Origin: Clostridia bacterium
GTDB taxonomy: Bacteria > Bacillota > Clostridia > Oscillospirales > CAG-272
Reading direction: 5' to 3'
DNA: 64,000 bases
Assembly: GCA_017471825.1 (NCBI GenBank)
Contig: JAFURQ010000011.1
Span: forward strand, 151,545-215,544
Position 1 is the first letter of the stretch. The number at the start of each line of letters is the position of its first letter. The translations under genes and the position numbers were made by a program. Positions 44,275 through 51,749 of the stretch are shown one piece after another. Under the pieces are notes generated by a model. The model did not search any database, was not told the origin of the DNA, and saw nothing but the letters and a program-made list of their open reading frames with translations.

Positions 44275-44643
44275 TTATTCTTTTATATGCTCAAGTGCCT
44301 TTTCTATGATATCGCGAACGTGATCGTCAGCAAGAGAATAGAAAACGTTTTTTCCGTTTTTTCTATACGTCACAAGATGGTTCTGACGCAGAATCTTCAG
44401 CTGATGCGACACTGCCGATTTGGTCATGCCGAGCGCGGCGGCAATATCGCAAACGCACATCGGATCACCGTCAATGGCAAAAAGGATGTTGACGCGCGTT
44501 GAATCGCCGAGAATCTTGAAAAAATCCGAAAGCTCATAGATAGTTTCGTTCTCGGGCATCCTCTTTAGCGCGGCGGCAACCTTTTCGGTATGAAGCTCCT
44601 CGCATTCACAAGCGGGCGCTTCCCTATATTTATCCTTGTTCAT
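44275..44643 (-). CDS. ArsR/SmtB-family metal-sensing repressor (CadC-like)
   Basis: Winged-helix metal sensor of 122 residues. HTH: CVCDIAAALGMTKSAVSHQLKILRQNHLV. Two possible metal sites: the CadC-like alpha-3N site (CEC near residue 9 with CVC in the HTH) and the SmtB/CzrA-like alpha-5 site (DDHVRDIIEKALEH). Zn, Cd or Pb is expected. It heads the operon and a palindrome of the ArsR type overlaps its promoter. Confidence 0.92.
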   Translation of the reverse strand: MNKDKYREAPACECEELHTEKVAAALKRMPENETIYELSDFFKILGDSTRVNILFAIDGDPMCVCDIAAALGMTKSAVSHQLKILRQNHLVTYRKNGKNVFYSLADDHVRDIIEKALEHIKE

Positions 44644-44656
44644 AGCTCACTCCCGT

Positions 44657-44685
44657 ATTATAGTTGAACAGTTGTTCAACCGTTT
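44657..44685 (-). promoter_or_regulatory. ArsR operator inside the efflux-operon promoter
   Basis: GTTGAACA-GT-TGTTCAAC (44663-44680) is an 8-bp perfect inverted repeat of the SmtB/CadC operator type. It lies directly upstream of the -10 TATAAT (minus strand, 44657-44662) and fills the spacer to a weak -35, so repressor binding would exclude polymerase. Confidence 0.85.
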
Positions 44686-44771
44686 GATAATATTATACTC
44701 CTAATTTTCGCGAATGTCAATGGGGCGACACAACTTTTTTAAAAAATTGCCGATCGGCTACATGCAAAAAG

Positions 44772-44813
44772 AAAAACAGCCCTCTTTCTGCTAAAAAGAG
44801 GGCTGCTCGGGTA
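44772..44813 (-). terminator. Terminator-like hairpin upstream of 44.8 kb gene
   Basis: AGCCCTCTTT / AAAGAGGGCT inverted repeat just downstream (minus strand) of the hypothetical gene ending at 44816, followed by TTTTTC. Confidence 0.75.
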
Positions 44814-44815
44814 TA

Positions 44816-45325
44816 TCAAAGAGAGGTATCGCTCTTTCCCTTGCTAAAGTAAATACGTCTGCCACTTTCGGGAGCGCCGTTTTCGCCACGTTTTACCAAG
44901 GTGACCTTATTAACGTAAATATAGTCAGAGCTATGCGATGCACCGTAACCGGTGCGCATTTGGTTCTGAATGCTATCGTCGAAGAGGAAGGGGTAAAAAT
45001 CAACGTCCCTACCGTATCCTTGTCTGACAAAAAAGACAATACCCACTATTTTGCCGTCTATGCGAAGCAGATGCTCCGAATTGTTCTCGGGATCAATTTC
45101 GCAATAGTAGCCGAAGGGCCATCTGCTGCTGTAGCACCCCGCTCTGTCGTCGTCACTGTTGTCATAGCTTGATTCCTCTACGCCCTCGACGTAAATAAGG
45201 CTATCCTTAAGCTCCTCGACAACCGCCTTGAAATCTTCTGCCGAGATGATTCCCTCGTGCTTGTTTTTGCTGATTATAACTCTATTCTCACTGATTTTTC
45301 CGTCACAAACGATTATTCCGTTCAT
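44816..45325 (-). CDS. Hypothetical protein
   Basis: Protein of 169 residues that I do not recognise. It is acidic and soluble with no signal peptide or membrane span. Tyr and Asp are frequent, and the middle (RAGCYSSRWPFGYYCEI, IVGIVFFVRQGYGRDVDFYP) looks like alternating beta strands. It is preceded by GGAGGCGTGAC near the ATG and closed by its own terminator, and codon use resembles its neighbours, so it is likely a real gene. No operon partner suggests a role. Confidence 0.65.
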   Translation of the reverse strand: MNGIIVCDGKISENRVIISKNKHEGIISAEDFKAVVEELKDSLIYVEGVEESSYDNSDDDRAGCYSSRWPFGYYCEIDPENNSEHLLRIDGKIVGIVFFVRQGYGRDVDFYPFLFDDSIQNQMRTGYGASHSSDYIYVNKVTLVKRGENGAPESGRRIYFSKGKSDTSL

Positions 45326-45449
45326 AGTGTCACGCCTCCGCTTTTTAATAATATTTTCTTGCGCTAAATTTATTGTACCATATCAATTATCGCATTGTCA
45401 ATGATTTTATCCGAAGCGCGATGATGCCATACCAAGCCTGCGGCTTGGA

Positions 45450-45485
45450 TAAAAAAACGACAGGTCGAAACCTGTCGTTTTTTTG
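45450..45485. terminator. Terminator downstream of tRNA-Ser
   Basis: AAAAAACGACAGGT CGAA ACCTGTCGTTTTTT stem-loop, touching the CCA end of the tRNA gene. Confidence 0.85.
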
Positions 45486-45572
45486 GCGGACAGGGTGGGA
45501 TTCGAACCCACGGTACCGTAAGGTACAACTGATTTCGAGTCAGTCCCGTTATGACCACTTCGATACCTGTCC
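45484..45572 (-). tRNA. tRNA-Ser, anticodon CGA
   Basis: The minus strand folds as a class II tRNA: acceptor GGACAGG / CCTGTCC, discriminator G, anticodon stem ACTGA / TCAGT with loop CTCGAAA (anticodon CGA, reading UCG), a long variable arm GTACCTTACGGTAC, and T arm GTGGG TTCGAAT CCCAC. CCA is encoded. The D arm is CGAAGTGGTCATAACG. Confidence 0.96.
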
Positions 45573-45601
45573 AAATATGTGCTTTTTCACATTACTGATA
45601 C

Positions 45602-45630
45602 AGTATATCACATCTTAAAAGGTTTTTCAA
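45602..45630 (-). promoter_or_regulatory. Sigma-A promoter of tRNA-Ser
   Basis: Minus strand TTGAAA (45625-45630), 17 bases, TATACT (45602-45607), about 30 bases upstream of the tRNA. Confidence 0.75.
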
Positions 45631-45686
45631 GCCCTTTTAAAAATTTTTTCAGTTTTTTCAATTCCGAATTTGGCAGTGGAAAAGAA

Positions 45687-45721
45687 AAAACTGCAAGCCC
45701 ATCGACTGCTTGCAGTTTTTG
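45687..45721. terminator. Terminator after the ferritin operon
   Basis: AAAAACTGCAAGC / GCTTGCAGTTTTT inverted repeat; on the minus strand it ends the dfx-ferritin-microprotein transcript. Confidence 0.85.
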
Positions 45722-45727
45722 CTATAA

Positions 45728-45832
45728 TTAATAAATCCTAATCTCCTGATCGGTGCCGTCGAAGCCGCTTGTCGCTATTAAGTCGGAAACGGTTATTTCA
45801 ACGAACACTACCGTGGGCGCCTCGTACCTCAT
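45728..45832 (-). CDS. 34-residue microprotein downstream of ferritin
   Basis: A complete small gene reading MRYEAPTVVFVEI..DLIATSGF..IRIY, ATG at 45832, TAA at 45728-45730. It begins three bases after the ferritin stop and ends before the terminator, so it fits neatly in the operon. The sequence resembles a class of short Clostridia peptides that start MKYExPxxEVV and contain D(V/I)I(A/T)TSG, which I have seen only as hypothetical proteins. No good Shine-Dalgarno is visible; translational coupling to ferritin would be needed. Confidence 0.5.
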   Translation of the reverse strand: MRYEAPTVVFVEITVSDLIATSGFDGTDQEIRIY

Positions 45833-45835
45833 ATA

Positions 45836-46348
45836 TCAAAGCACCAGCGAGGGCGCTGAATACACTCTTGCCGCGAGCTCCTGATTGAGCATATAGAGGC
45901 TTCTGGGATCGGTGCCGAAAAGCTCCATCTTCGTTACCATATCGTTGGCGTTGTTTTCCTCCTCGCCCTGCTCCTTAACGAACCAGTCAAGGAACTGCAT
46001 AGTACGGAAATCCTTTACCTCGTGTGCGGCTGAATATATATCGTTGATCAGGGAGGTTACGTATTCCTCGTGCTCGAGTCCTGCCTTAAGCACGTCGAGG
46101 TGAGAGGTAAATTTCTTGTCGGGCTTTGCGATTGCCTCGAGGGTAACCGCTTGATTCTCGTTTTGGAGATACTGATAGAACAGCATCGCGTGGTCGCGCT
46201 CCTCCTGCGCCTGAATCATATACCAATTTGCAAAGCCGTCAAGGCCTTGTGCCTTGAAATAGTTTGAAAAATCGAGATAAAGATATGCGGAATAAAATTC
46301 CTTGTTAATCTGCTGGTTTAAAAGCTCGTGTACCTTTGAATTCATCAT
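45836..46348 (-). CDS. ftnA: Ferritin (non-heme)
   Basis: Iron-storage protein of 170 residues. EFYSAYLYLDFSNYF, WYMIQAQEERDHAMLFYQYL and EEYVTSLINDIYSAA supply the ferroxidase-centre Glu/His ligands; QFLDWFVKEQGEEENNA is the fourth-helix signature. ATG at 46348 follows GGAAG at eight bases. It is 20 bases downstream of desulfoferrodoxin, a pairing that combines superoxide reduction with iron sequestration. Confidence 0.95.
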   Translation of the reverse strand: MMNSKVHELLNQQINKEFYSAYLYLDFSNYFKAQGLDGFANWYMIQAQEERDHAMLFYQYLQNENQAVTLEAIAKPDKKFTSHLDVLKAGLEHEEYVTSLINDIYSAAHEVKDFRTMQFLDWFVKEQGEEENNANDMVTKMELFGTDPRSLYMLNQELAARVYSAPSLVL

Positions 46349-46368
46349 GGCGTTTACTTCCTTTTTTA

Positions 46369-46749
46369 TTAGATTTCGGCCTTCCAAAGACCGTGAAGAT
46401 TACAGTATGCGTATGCGGCGATAGGCCTCTCGTCCGCGAGTGAGAAGGTTACGGTCGGAGCTTTACCTACTTCAAGGCATTTGCGCTGACCGCCCTTATC
46501 GGTTTGAAGATATACCCAGAGGATGCTGTGCTCCTCTGCCATAGGGTGCTCGACAGAGCCAACAGTCACGGTTACAGTGCTTCCCTCAACCGTTACGACG
46601 GGGATATGCTTTTCGCGGCTTGCCTCAACGGTGCCCGCCTCAAGCTTTGTCATTTTCTGACCGCAGCACATCATTCTTACTCCCGAATCGTTTATCATTC
46701 CTACAAGATTTCCGCAACGCTCGCAGATATAAAACTTATTTTCACACAT
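46369..46749 (-). CDS. dfx: Desulfoferrodoxin (superoxide reductase)
   Basis: Two-domain superoxide reductase of 126 residues. The N-terminal desulforedoxin centre has the four Cys (YICERCGNLV and MMCCGQKM); the catalytic Fe site has His in EKHIPV, VEHPMAEEHSILW and the C-terminal CNLHGLWKAEI. It detoxifies superoxide without making oxygen, as in strict anaerobes. ATG at 46749 follows CGGAGGA. The promoter carries a putative Crp/Fnr box near -41, and the Crp/Fnr gene is divergent. Confidence 0.96.
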   Translation of the reverse strand: MCENKFYICERCGNLVGMINDSGVRMMCCGQKMTKLEAGTVEASREKHIPVVTVEGSTVTVTVGSVEHPMAEEHSILWVYLQTDKGGQRKCLEVGKAPTVTFSLADERPIAAYAYCNLHGLWKAEI

Positions 46750-46782
46750 AATAGTGTCCTCCGTTTTTTTGTTTGTGACACC

Positions 46783-46859
46783 ATTATAGCACACTTTTTC
46801 GGTTTTGTCAGTGACTTGGTCACATTTTTGTTGACCACTTTAAAAAACTGTGATATAAT
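46783..46859. promoter_or_regulatory. Divergent dfx / crp-fnr promoters with a GTGAC palindrome
   Basis: dfx promoter on the minus strand: CTGACA (46806-46811), 17 bases, TATAAT (46783-46788), start near 46776. The regulator's promoter on the plus strand: TTGACC (46831-46836), 17 bases, TATAAT (46854-46859). Between them GTGACTTGGTCAC (46811-46823) is a perfect 5-bp inverted repeat around TTG, centred about 41 bases upstream of the dfx start, the class II activator position. Confidence 0.75.
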
Positions 46860-46892
46860 TTAAACATAATTAGTATCATACGGAGAGCATCT

Positions 46893-47570
46893 ATGGATAC
46901 ACAGGAATTGACCGAGCTGTTCAGAGCTTCCTTTCCATTTTGGGACAGGCTGAGCGATATTGACAGAGAAACCTTCTTAAATTCATCGCAAAACGTTTAT
47001 TTTGAGAAAGGCACCAACATACATAACGGAAACGAATGCACCGGTGTAATTCTTATAAAAAGCGGCTCACTGCGGCTTTATATTCTTTCTGACGAGGGCA
47101 AGGAAATCACCCTTTACCGACTTTTTTCGGGGGATTTGTGCATTTTTTCGGCATCCTGCGTGCTTGACACAATTACCTTTGACGTTTTCGTAGATTCCGA
47201 GGAAAACAGCGAGTGTGTCGTTGTCGGCGGTTGCGCATACGAGGACGTTTCACGCAGACTGCCAGAGGTGAAAATTTTTACGCTTGAGGCGGCGTTGAGC
47301 CGTTTTTCAGACGTTATGTGGGTCATGCAGCAGATATTGTTTATGAGCATGGACAAAAGGCTCGCGATATTCCTGCTTGACGAAATTTCAAAGACGGGCG
47401 GCGACACGGTAAGGCTGACCCACGAGCAGATAGCAAAATATATGGGCTCTGCCCGTGAGGTTGTATCAAGAATGCTCAAGTATTTTTCATCCGAAGGCAT
47501 TGTAGAGGTTTCGCGTAGCAGCGGTATTAAAATCCTTGATAAGAAAAGGCTACGCGCCTTAACCGTTTAA
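46893..47570 (+). CDS. Crp/Fnr-family transcriptional regulator
   Basis: Regulator of 225 residues: cyclic-nucleotide-binding-type beta-roll (GVILIKSGSLRLYILSDEGK, LFSGDLCIFSASCV), dimer helix, and HTH LTHEQIAKYMGSAREVVSRMLKYF. The recognition helix has RE--SR, the residues that contact GTGA in Crp. Scattered Cys (ECTG, LCIFSASC, ECVVVGGC) could sense redox or bind a cluster, but the N-terminal FNR four-Cys motif is absent. Its 3' end overlaps the trxA 3' end by 12 bases. It probably controls dfx and trxA through matching palindromes. Confidence 0.9.
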   Translation: MDTQELTELFRASFPFWDRLSDIDRETFLNSSQNVYFEKGTNIHNGNECTGVILIKSGSLRLYILSDEGKEITLYRLFSGDLCIFSASCVLDTITFDVFVDSEENSECVVVGGCAYEDVSRRLPEVKIFTLEAALSRFSDVMWVMQQILFMSMDKRLAIFLLDEISKTGGDTVRLTHEQIAKYMGSAREVVSRMLKYFSSEGIVEVSRSSGIKILDKKRLRALTV

Positions 47571-47864
47571 CATCGCGATTATCTGCTCCTTCGGGCGGGC
47601 ACCCGCAGATTGTCTGATGACCTCTCCGTTTTTCAATACGACGAGCGTAGGTATACTGTAAACCCCGAATTTTGCCGCGAGCTCAGGCTCGGCATCAACG
47701 TTGATTTTTCCAACCGTAACGTCCGACCTCTCACTTGCAATTTCATCAATTATTGGAGCTACCATACGGCAGGGACCGCACCAATCGGCATAAAAATCGA
47801 GAAGCACTCTCTCGTTATTCTTTATTGATTCAAAATTACTCTTATTTATTTTTAAAACAGACAT
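47559..47864 (-). CDS. trxA: Thioredoxin
   Basis: Thiol-disulfide oxidoreductase, 101 residues. Active site WCGPCRMVAP, DVTVGKINVDAEPELAAKFGV, and the cis-Pro segment SIPTLVV are standard. AGGAGCC precedes the ATG. It is convergent with the Crp/Fnr gene and overlaps it by 12 bases. The promoter has a poor -35 and a palindrome matching that in front of dfx. Confidence 0.97.
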   Translation of the reverse strand: MSVLKINKSNFESIKNNERVLLDFYADWCGPCRMVAPIIDEIASERSDVTVGKINVDAEPELAAKFGVYSIPTLVVLKNGEVIRQSAGARPKEQIIAMLNG

Positions 47865-47895
47865 TTTTTAGGCTCCTTTTCTTTTTTGTAAGCCT

Positions 47896-47937
47896 ATTAT
47901 ACCCTATTTTTCGTTCTTTTACCGTGATTTTGTCACA
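47896..47937 (-). promoter_or_regulatory. trxA promoter with Crp/Fnr-like box
   Basis: -10 TATAAT (47896-47901) with a poor -35 (CGGTAA at 47919-47924, 17-base spacer). GTGATTTTGTCACA (47924-47937) matches 12 of 14 bases of GTGACTTGGTCACA at 46811-46824 and is likewise centred about 41 bases upstream of the predicted start (47889). Confidence 0.7.
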
Positions 47938-47952
47938 AAGAGAACAACAGAC

Positions 47953-47996
47953 AAAAAACAGAGCAACGCTGCGATGCCGCTTTGCTCTGTTTTTCT
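47953..47996 (-). terminator. Terminator of trkA-trkH
   Basis: ACAGAGCAACGC pairs imperfectly with GCTTTGCTCTGT; on the minus strand it is followed by TTTTTTGTC. Confidence 0.7.
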
Positions 47997-48003
47997 TTTT
48001 ATA

Positions 48004-49548
48004 TTAAGTTTTTTTCCAGGTTTTAGGATTGAACAATATAAATACAGGGAGTATTTCGAGTCTTCCTATAAGCATTGCAAGAGTAAGTACAATCTTGGAA
48101 AAATAACTGTATGCATCATAGCTTGCGTATGGTCCGACCGCCTCAAACGCAGGGCCTATATTTGAGAAGCAAGCAAGAGCGGCGGAGAAGTTGCTGAAAA
48201 ATCCGTGAGTTACCGTATATTCTCCCGCATCTGAGACAATGGTAATTTCCTGCCCGTTTATAGGGTCGAACGACAGAATGAATACCGCACATATAAGTAT
48301 AAAGAAATATAAGGTAAGGAACGAAAATACATCCGTTGTAGTTTTTTCCTCGAGAGTTTTTCCTTCAAACTTCGCCTTGGGAACGTAGCGCGGATTTATC
48401 AGCTTCCTGACACTTATATATGCGCCCTTGACAGCTATAACTATACGCGAAACCTTCATACCGCCCGCGGTTGAGCCTGCCATGCCGCCTATAAACATCA
48501 TGACTATAAGCGTTGTTTGTGCGAGCATCGGCCATACGTTATAGTCTGTGGTAGTATATCCTGCGGTTGTGATGAGGGATGCCACCTGGAATAGCGAATG
48601 GCGGAATGCCTCCTATGTTGTATAATCAAACTGATGGAGCGCATTGAATTTTCCAACGAGGCTTATGAAAACGAAGGCGACCGCGGTCGCAACTATAATA
48701 AAATAGGTCTTTACCTCTTCGCTACGCAGCACGTCGCGAGCCTTGCCAACCAAAATAAGATAATAAAGCCCGAAATTCACACCGAACAATATCAAAAATA
48801 TCGCAATTACGTATTGAGAGAAGGGGTTGAGAAGCTCCATGCTTCCGGGAACAAATCCAAAGCCGCCCGTGCCTGCCGTACCGAAGGTTGCGAGCAGGCT
48901 GAAGAAGAACTTTTCATCCTCGTAGCCGGGTATCGGCTTGTCAAGCATGAGAATTGCCAGCTCTATAACAGTCATTCCAAGATATATGAGATACAGTATT
49001 CGGGTGGTCATCTTCATTTTCGAGACAATTTTACCCACCTGAGGTCCCGGGCTCTCCGCACGCAGAAGGTGCATTGATGAGCCGTCGTTGCTCTCGGGAA
49101 TGAAAATCAACACGAACACAAGTATTCCCATGCCACCAATCCAGTGAGAAAAGCTCCTCCAAAAGAGAGAAGAATGGGAGATTGCCGTTATATCGTTTAT
49201 GACGCTTGCACCCGTGGTGGTGAAGCCGGACATTATCTCAAAGCACGCATCGATATAGTTCGGTATATCGCGGTTTATAACAAACGGAACAGCTCCGAAA
49301 AGCGTCATTATTATCCACACGAGGGCAACAAGGGCAAAGCCCTCCTTCTGATAGATAATATTTCTTTTTGGTTTTGGTATCTGAAGCAAGAGTCCCAGCG
49401 TAACGAGTGTCGCAATCGGAGCTATGAAGGCGAGCTGATATACAAAATTCTCCCTGTATATAATACTCACCAGCAGCGGTGCGAGCATCAATATGCCCTC
49501 AAGTATCATGATCTTGCCCAAGATTCTACCGAGCAATTTGTAGTTCAT
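48004..49548 (-). pseudogene. trkH: Potassium uptake protein TrkH, interrupted by in-frame TAG
   Basis: Membrane channel subunit of the Trk system. The first part (311 codons from 49548) covers the first repeats including SGFTTTGASVI, GGMGILVFVLIF and the filter-like GTAGTGGFG. TAG at 48613-48615 follows codons for FDYTT. The same frame continues without shift through EAFRHSLFQ and SLITTAGYTTTDYN, then GGMAGSTAGGMKV, to the normal end at 48004. Total 514 codons fits TrkH. TAG is a stop elsewhere in the window. So it is a nonsense mutation, a sequencing error, or a readthrough site; the AGGAGG at the stop has no usable start close downstream. Confidence 0.85.
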
Positions 49549-49557
49549 AATAAATCC

Positions 49558-50913
49558 TTATTCAAGAATATCTGTCAAATCATCAAAGTTTTTGTGTGCG
49601 GTTACAACTATAACGTTGTCGCCAAGCATTATGGTAGAGCTTCCGTCGGGGATAATAACCTCATTTTCTCTGATTATGCACGCAATAAGGCAGTTTTCCT
49701 TTATTTTTAGCTCTCTTAACGGCTTGTTATAAAATTTTTCCTGCTTTTTTGCCGAAAACTCCAGTGCCTCTACCTGATTGTTCACAAGGCGGTAAAGTGT
49801 CAACACATTACTGCCCCTATTGTTGGCGAGAGCTCGTATATAGCTTATTATTCTGTTTGCAACAATTTCCTGCGGAGACACGTTGTTTTCTATCCCGAGC
49901 TCACCGAGAATGTCGTAAAGGTCGTCGCTCTTTATCTGCGTTATTGTCTTCTTTACATTCATTTTATTAGCGAACATAGATACGACGAGGTTTTCTTCGT
50001 CTATATTCGTCAAGGCAACGAAAGCGTCCATCGCCTCAATTCCCTCCTCGAGAAGGAGGTCGTGGCGCGTGCCGTTTCCGTGAATGACGGTGACGCGCGG
50101 AAGCGTTTCGGCAAGCCTTTCCGCCTCCTCCTTATTGCTTTCAATAAGCTTTATATTATGCTTTTTGCGGGAAAGCTCCTCTGCAAGGTAGAAGCCTATT
50201 CTTCCCCCTCCGACTATCATTATGTTCTTAAGCGGAGAATTTACAAGATTGATTTCGGTCAGAAAGGAGCGAAGTGATGCGGCGTCAGATGTGAAATACA
50301 CCCTATCTCCCTCACAGAACATGAAATTGCCCGTCGGAATGATTACCTCATCATCTCGCTGTACAGCGCAGACGAGAACTCTCGTTGCGAATCTGCGATT
50401 CATTGATATAAGTGTTTCGCCAATAAGCGAGCATTTTTTCTCAACCACTATTTCGGCGAGCATTACCTTGCCGCGCGCAAAATACTCTGCCTGCATTATT
50501 GAAGGAAGGCTTATCATATTGAGAATTTCTGTCGCGGTGTCCTTCTCGGGATTAACGATCATGGAAATGCCAAGCTCGTCCTTCATATCCATTATCTGCT
50601 TGCTGTAATGCGGATTGCGGACACGGGCAACGGTGTTTTTAACACCTGCTTTCTTCGCAACGAGGCAGGCAAACACATTGAGCTCATCGCTTTGTGTAAG
50701 GGCTATTACGAGATCGGCACCTTTAATTTTCGCTTCCTTTTGAATATCAACGCAGGCGCCGTTACCAGCGACTCCGAAAACGTCGTATTTTTCTATCGCG
50801 CTCTCTATTACGTCCTTATTCTCGTCGATAATTGTAATCGTATGATCATCTACGGCAATCGCCTTCAAGATAGCTTTTCCTATCGAGCCAAAGCCTATAA
50901 TAACTATTCTCAC
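49558..50913 (-). CDS. trkA: Trk potassium uptake regulatory protein TrkA
   Basis: Cytosolic gating subunit, 451 residues, two RCK repeats. First NAD-binding motif IIGFGSIGKAILKAI, second MIVGGGRIGFYLAEELS, each followed by a TrkA_C domain (residues 140-220 and 370-451). It is nine bases upstream of trkH on the same strand, forming an operon. The intact trkA beside an interrupted trkH is notable. Confidence 0.95.
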   Translation of the reverse strand: MRIVIIGFGSIGKAILKAIAVDDHTITIIDENKDVIESAIEKYDVFGVAGNGACVDIQKEAKIKGADLVIALTQSDELNVFACLVAKKAGVKNTVARVRNPHYSKQIMDMKDELGISMIVNPEKDTATEILNMISLPSIMQAEYFARGKVMLAEIVVEKKCSLIGETLISMNRRFATRVLVCAVQRDDEVIIPTGNFMFCEGDRVYFTSDAASLRSFLTEINLVNSPLKNIMIVGGGRIGFYLAEELSRKKHNIKLIESNKEEAERLAETLPRVTVIHGNGTRHDLLLEEGIEAMDAFVALTNIDEENLVVSMFANKMNVKKTITQIKSDDLYDILGELGIENNVSPQEIVANRIISYIRALANNRGSNVLTLYRLVNNQVEALEFSAKKQEKFYNKPLRELKIKENCLIACIIRENEVIIPDGSSTIMLGDNVIVVTAHKNFDDLTDILE

Positions 50914-51040
50914 AATTCTACCTCCTTATAGCGTTGACGTCGTTTTTAGTAATTATAGCATAAATTCCCGAAATATTCAATATTTTTTATAAATTACTTG
51001 TCCTGCTAATTCCTTTTTCTTCAATATTTTGAGCTACGTA

Positions 51041-51069
51041 TTGACAAAATTATTTAAATTTCGTATAAT
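51041..51069 (+). promoter_or_regulatory. Sigma-A promoter of mscL
   Basis: TTGACA (51041-51046), 17 bases, TATAAT (51064-51069); a perfect consensus. Confidence 0.8.
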
Positions 51070-51102
51070 TGTTATGTTAAAAAATAAAAAAGGAGATGCA
51101 AA

Positions 51103-51708
51103 ATGAAAAACTTTTTTGCTGAATTCAAAAAGTTTATAACACGCGGCAACGTTATCGATATGGCTGTCGGTGTTACCGTTGGTAGTGCGTTCACCGCTAT
51201 AGTTAACGGTCTTACAAATTACATACTCAAGCCCATAATCAACTGGGTTCTTGCACTCATTCTCGGTGCTGATTCTCTCAGCGAGCTTTTCACCTTCCTC
51301 AAAAAGAGCTACGTGCTCGACGAGGCAGGAAATGCTACGGCTGAAATCGACCTTGCAACCTCGATTTACATTGACTGGGGTGCATTCATTAACGCAGTTC
51401 TGAACTTCTTCATTATTGCTTTCGTTCTCTTCTCTATCGTAAAGATTATCAACAATCTTCGCGAGGGTGCGGTTAAGGCCTCCAAGGGCAAGCTCACCAA
51501 GGAAGAAAAGAAGGAACTCAAGGCTGCCGGCATCAAGCTTTCTGACAAAGAGGCTGTTAAGGCTTTCCTTGAAGAAAAGGCCGCTAAGGAAGCAGAGGCA
51601 AAGGCTGCCGAGGAGGCTGCTGCCGCAGAGGCTGCGAGAGTGGCTGCTGAAAACTCCACCGAGGGTCTTCTCAAGCAGATTCTTGCAACGCTTAAGGAAG
51701 ACAAGTAA
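51103..51708 (+). CDS. mscL: Large-conductance mechanosensitive channel MscL with extended tail
   Basis: Osmotic safety valve, 201 residues. The N-terminal helix and TM1 (FKKFITRGNVIDMAVGVTVG, SAFTAIVNGL) and TM2 (FINAVLNFFIIAFVLFSIVK) are typical. After the usual basic cluster the protein continues with about 60 residues rich in Lys, Glu and Ala (including EAEAKAAEEAAAAEAARVAA), longer than the 20-30 of E. coli MscL; the final TEGLLKQILATL resembles the normal C-terminal bundle helix, so the extension is an insertion before it. Confidence 0.95.
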   Translation: MKNFFAEFKKFITRGNVIDMAVGVTVGSAFTAIVNGLTNYILKPIINWVLALILGADSLSELFTFLKKSYVLDEAGNATAEIDLATSIYIDWGAFINAVLNFFIIAFVLFSIVKIINNLREGAVKASKGKLTKEEKKELKAAGIKLSDKEAVKAFLEEKAAKEAEAKAAEEAAAAEAARVAAENSTEGLLKQILATLKEDK

Positions 51709-51718
51709 TTTTCAAGCA

Positions 51719-51749
51719 AAAAACGCACTCATCCGAGTGCGTTTTTTTA
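51719..51749. terminator. Terminator between mscL and FTR-like gene
   Basis: AAAAAACGCACTC / GAGTGCGTTTTTTT inverted repeat between convergent genes. Confidence 0.85.

Noticed and set aside
48004-48585. Separate 193-residue TrkH-like gene starting at a GTG
   Set aside because: It has no ribosome site at a proper distance and continues the upstream trkH frame exactly; it is the distal part of one interrupted gene.
48613-48615. Reassignment of TAG to a sense codon in this genome
   Set aside because: At least the S1-domain gene ends normally with TAG at 6112-6114, and no other gene shows in-frame TAG.
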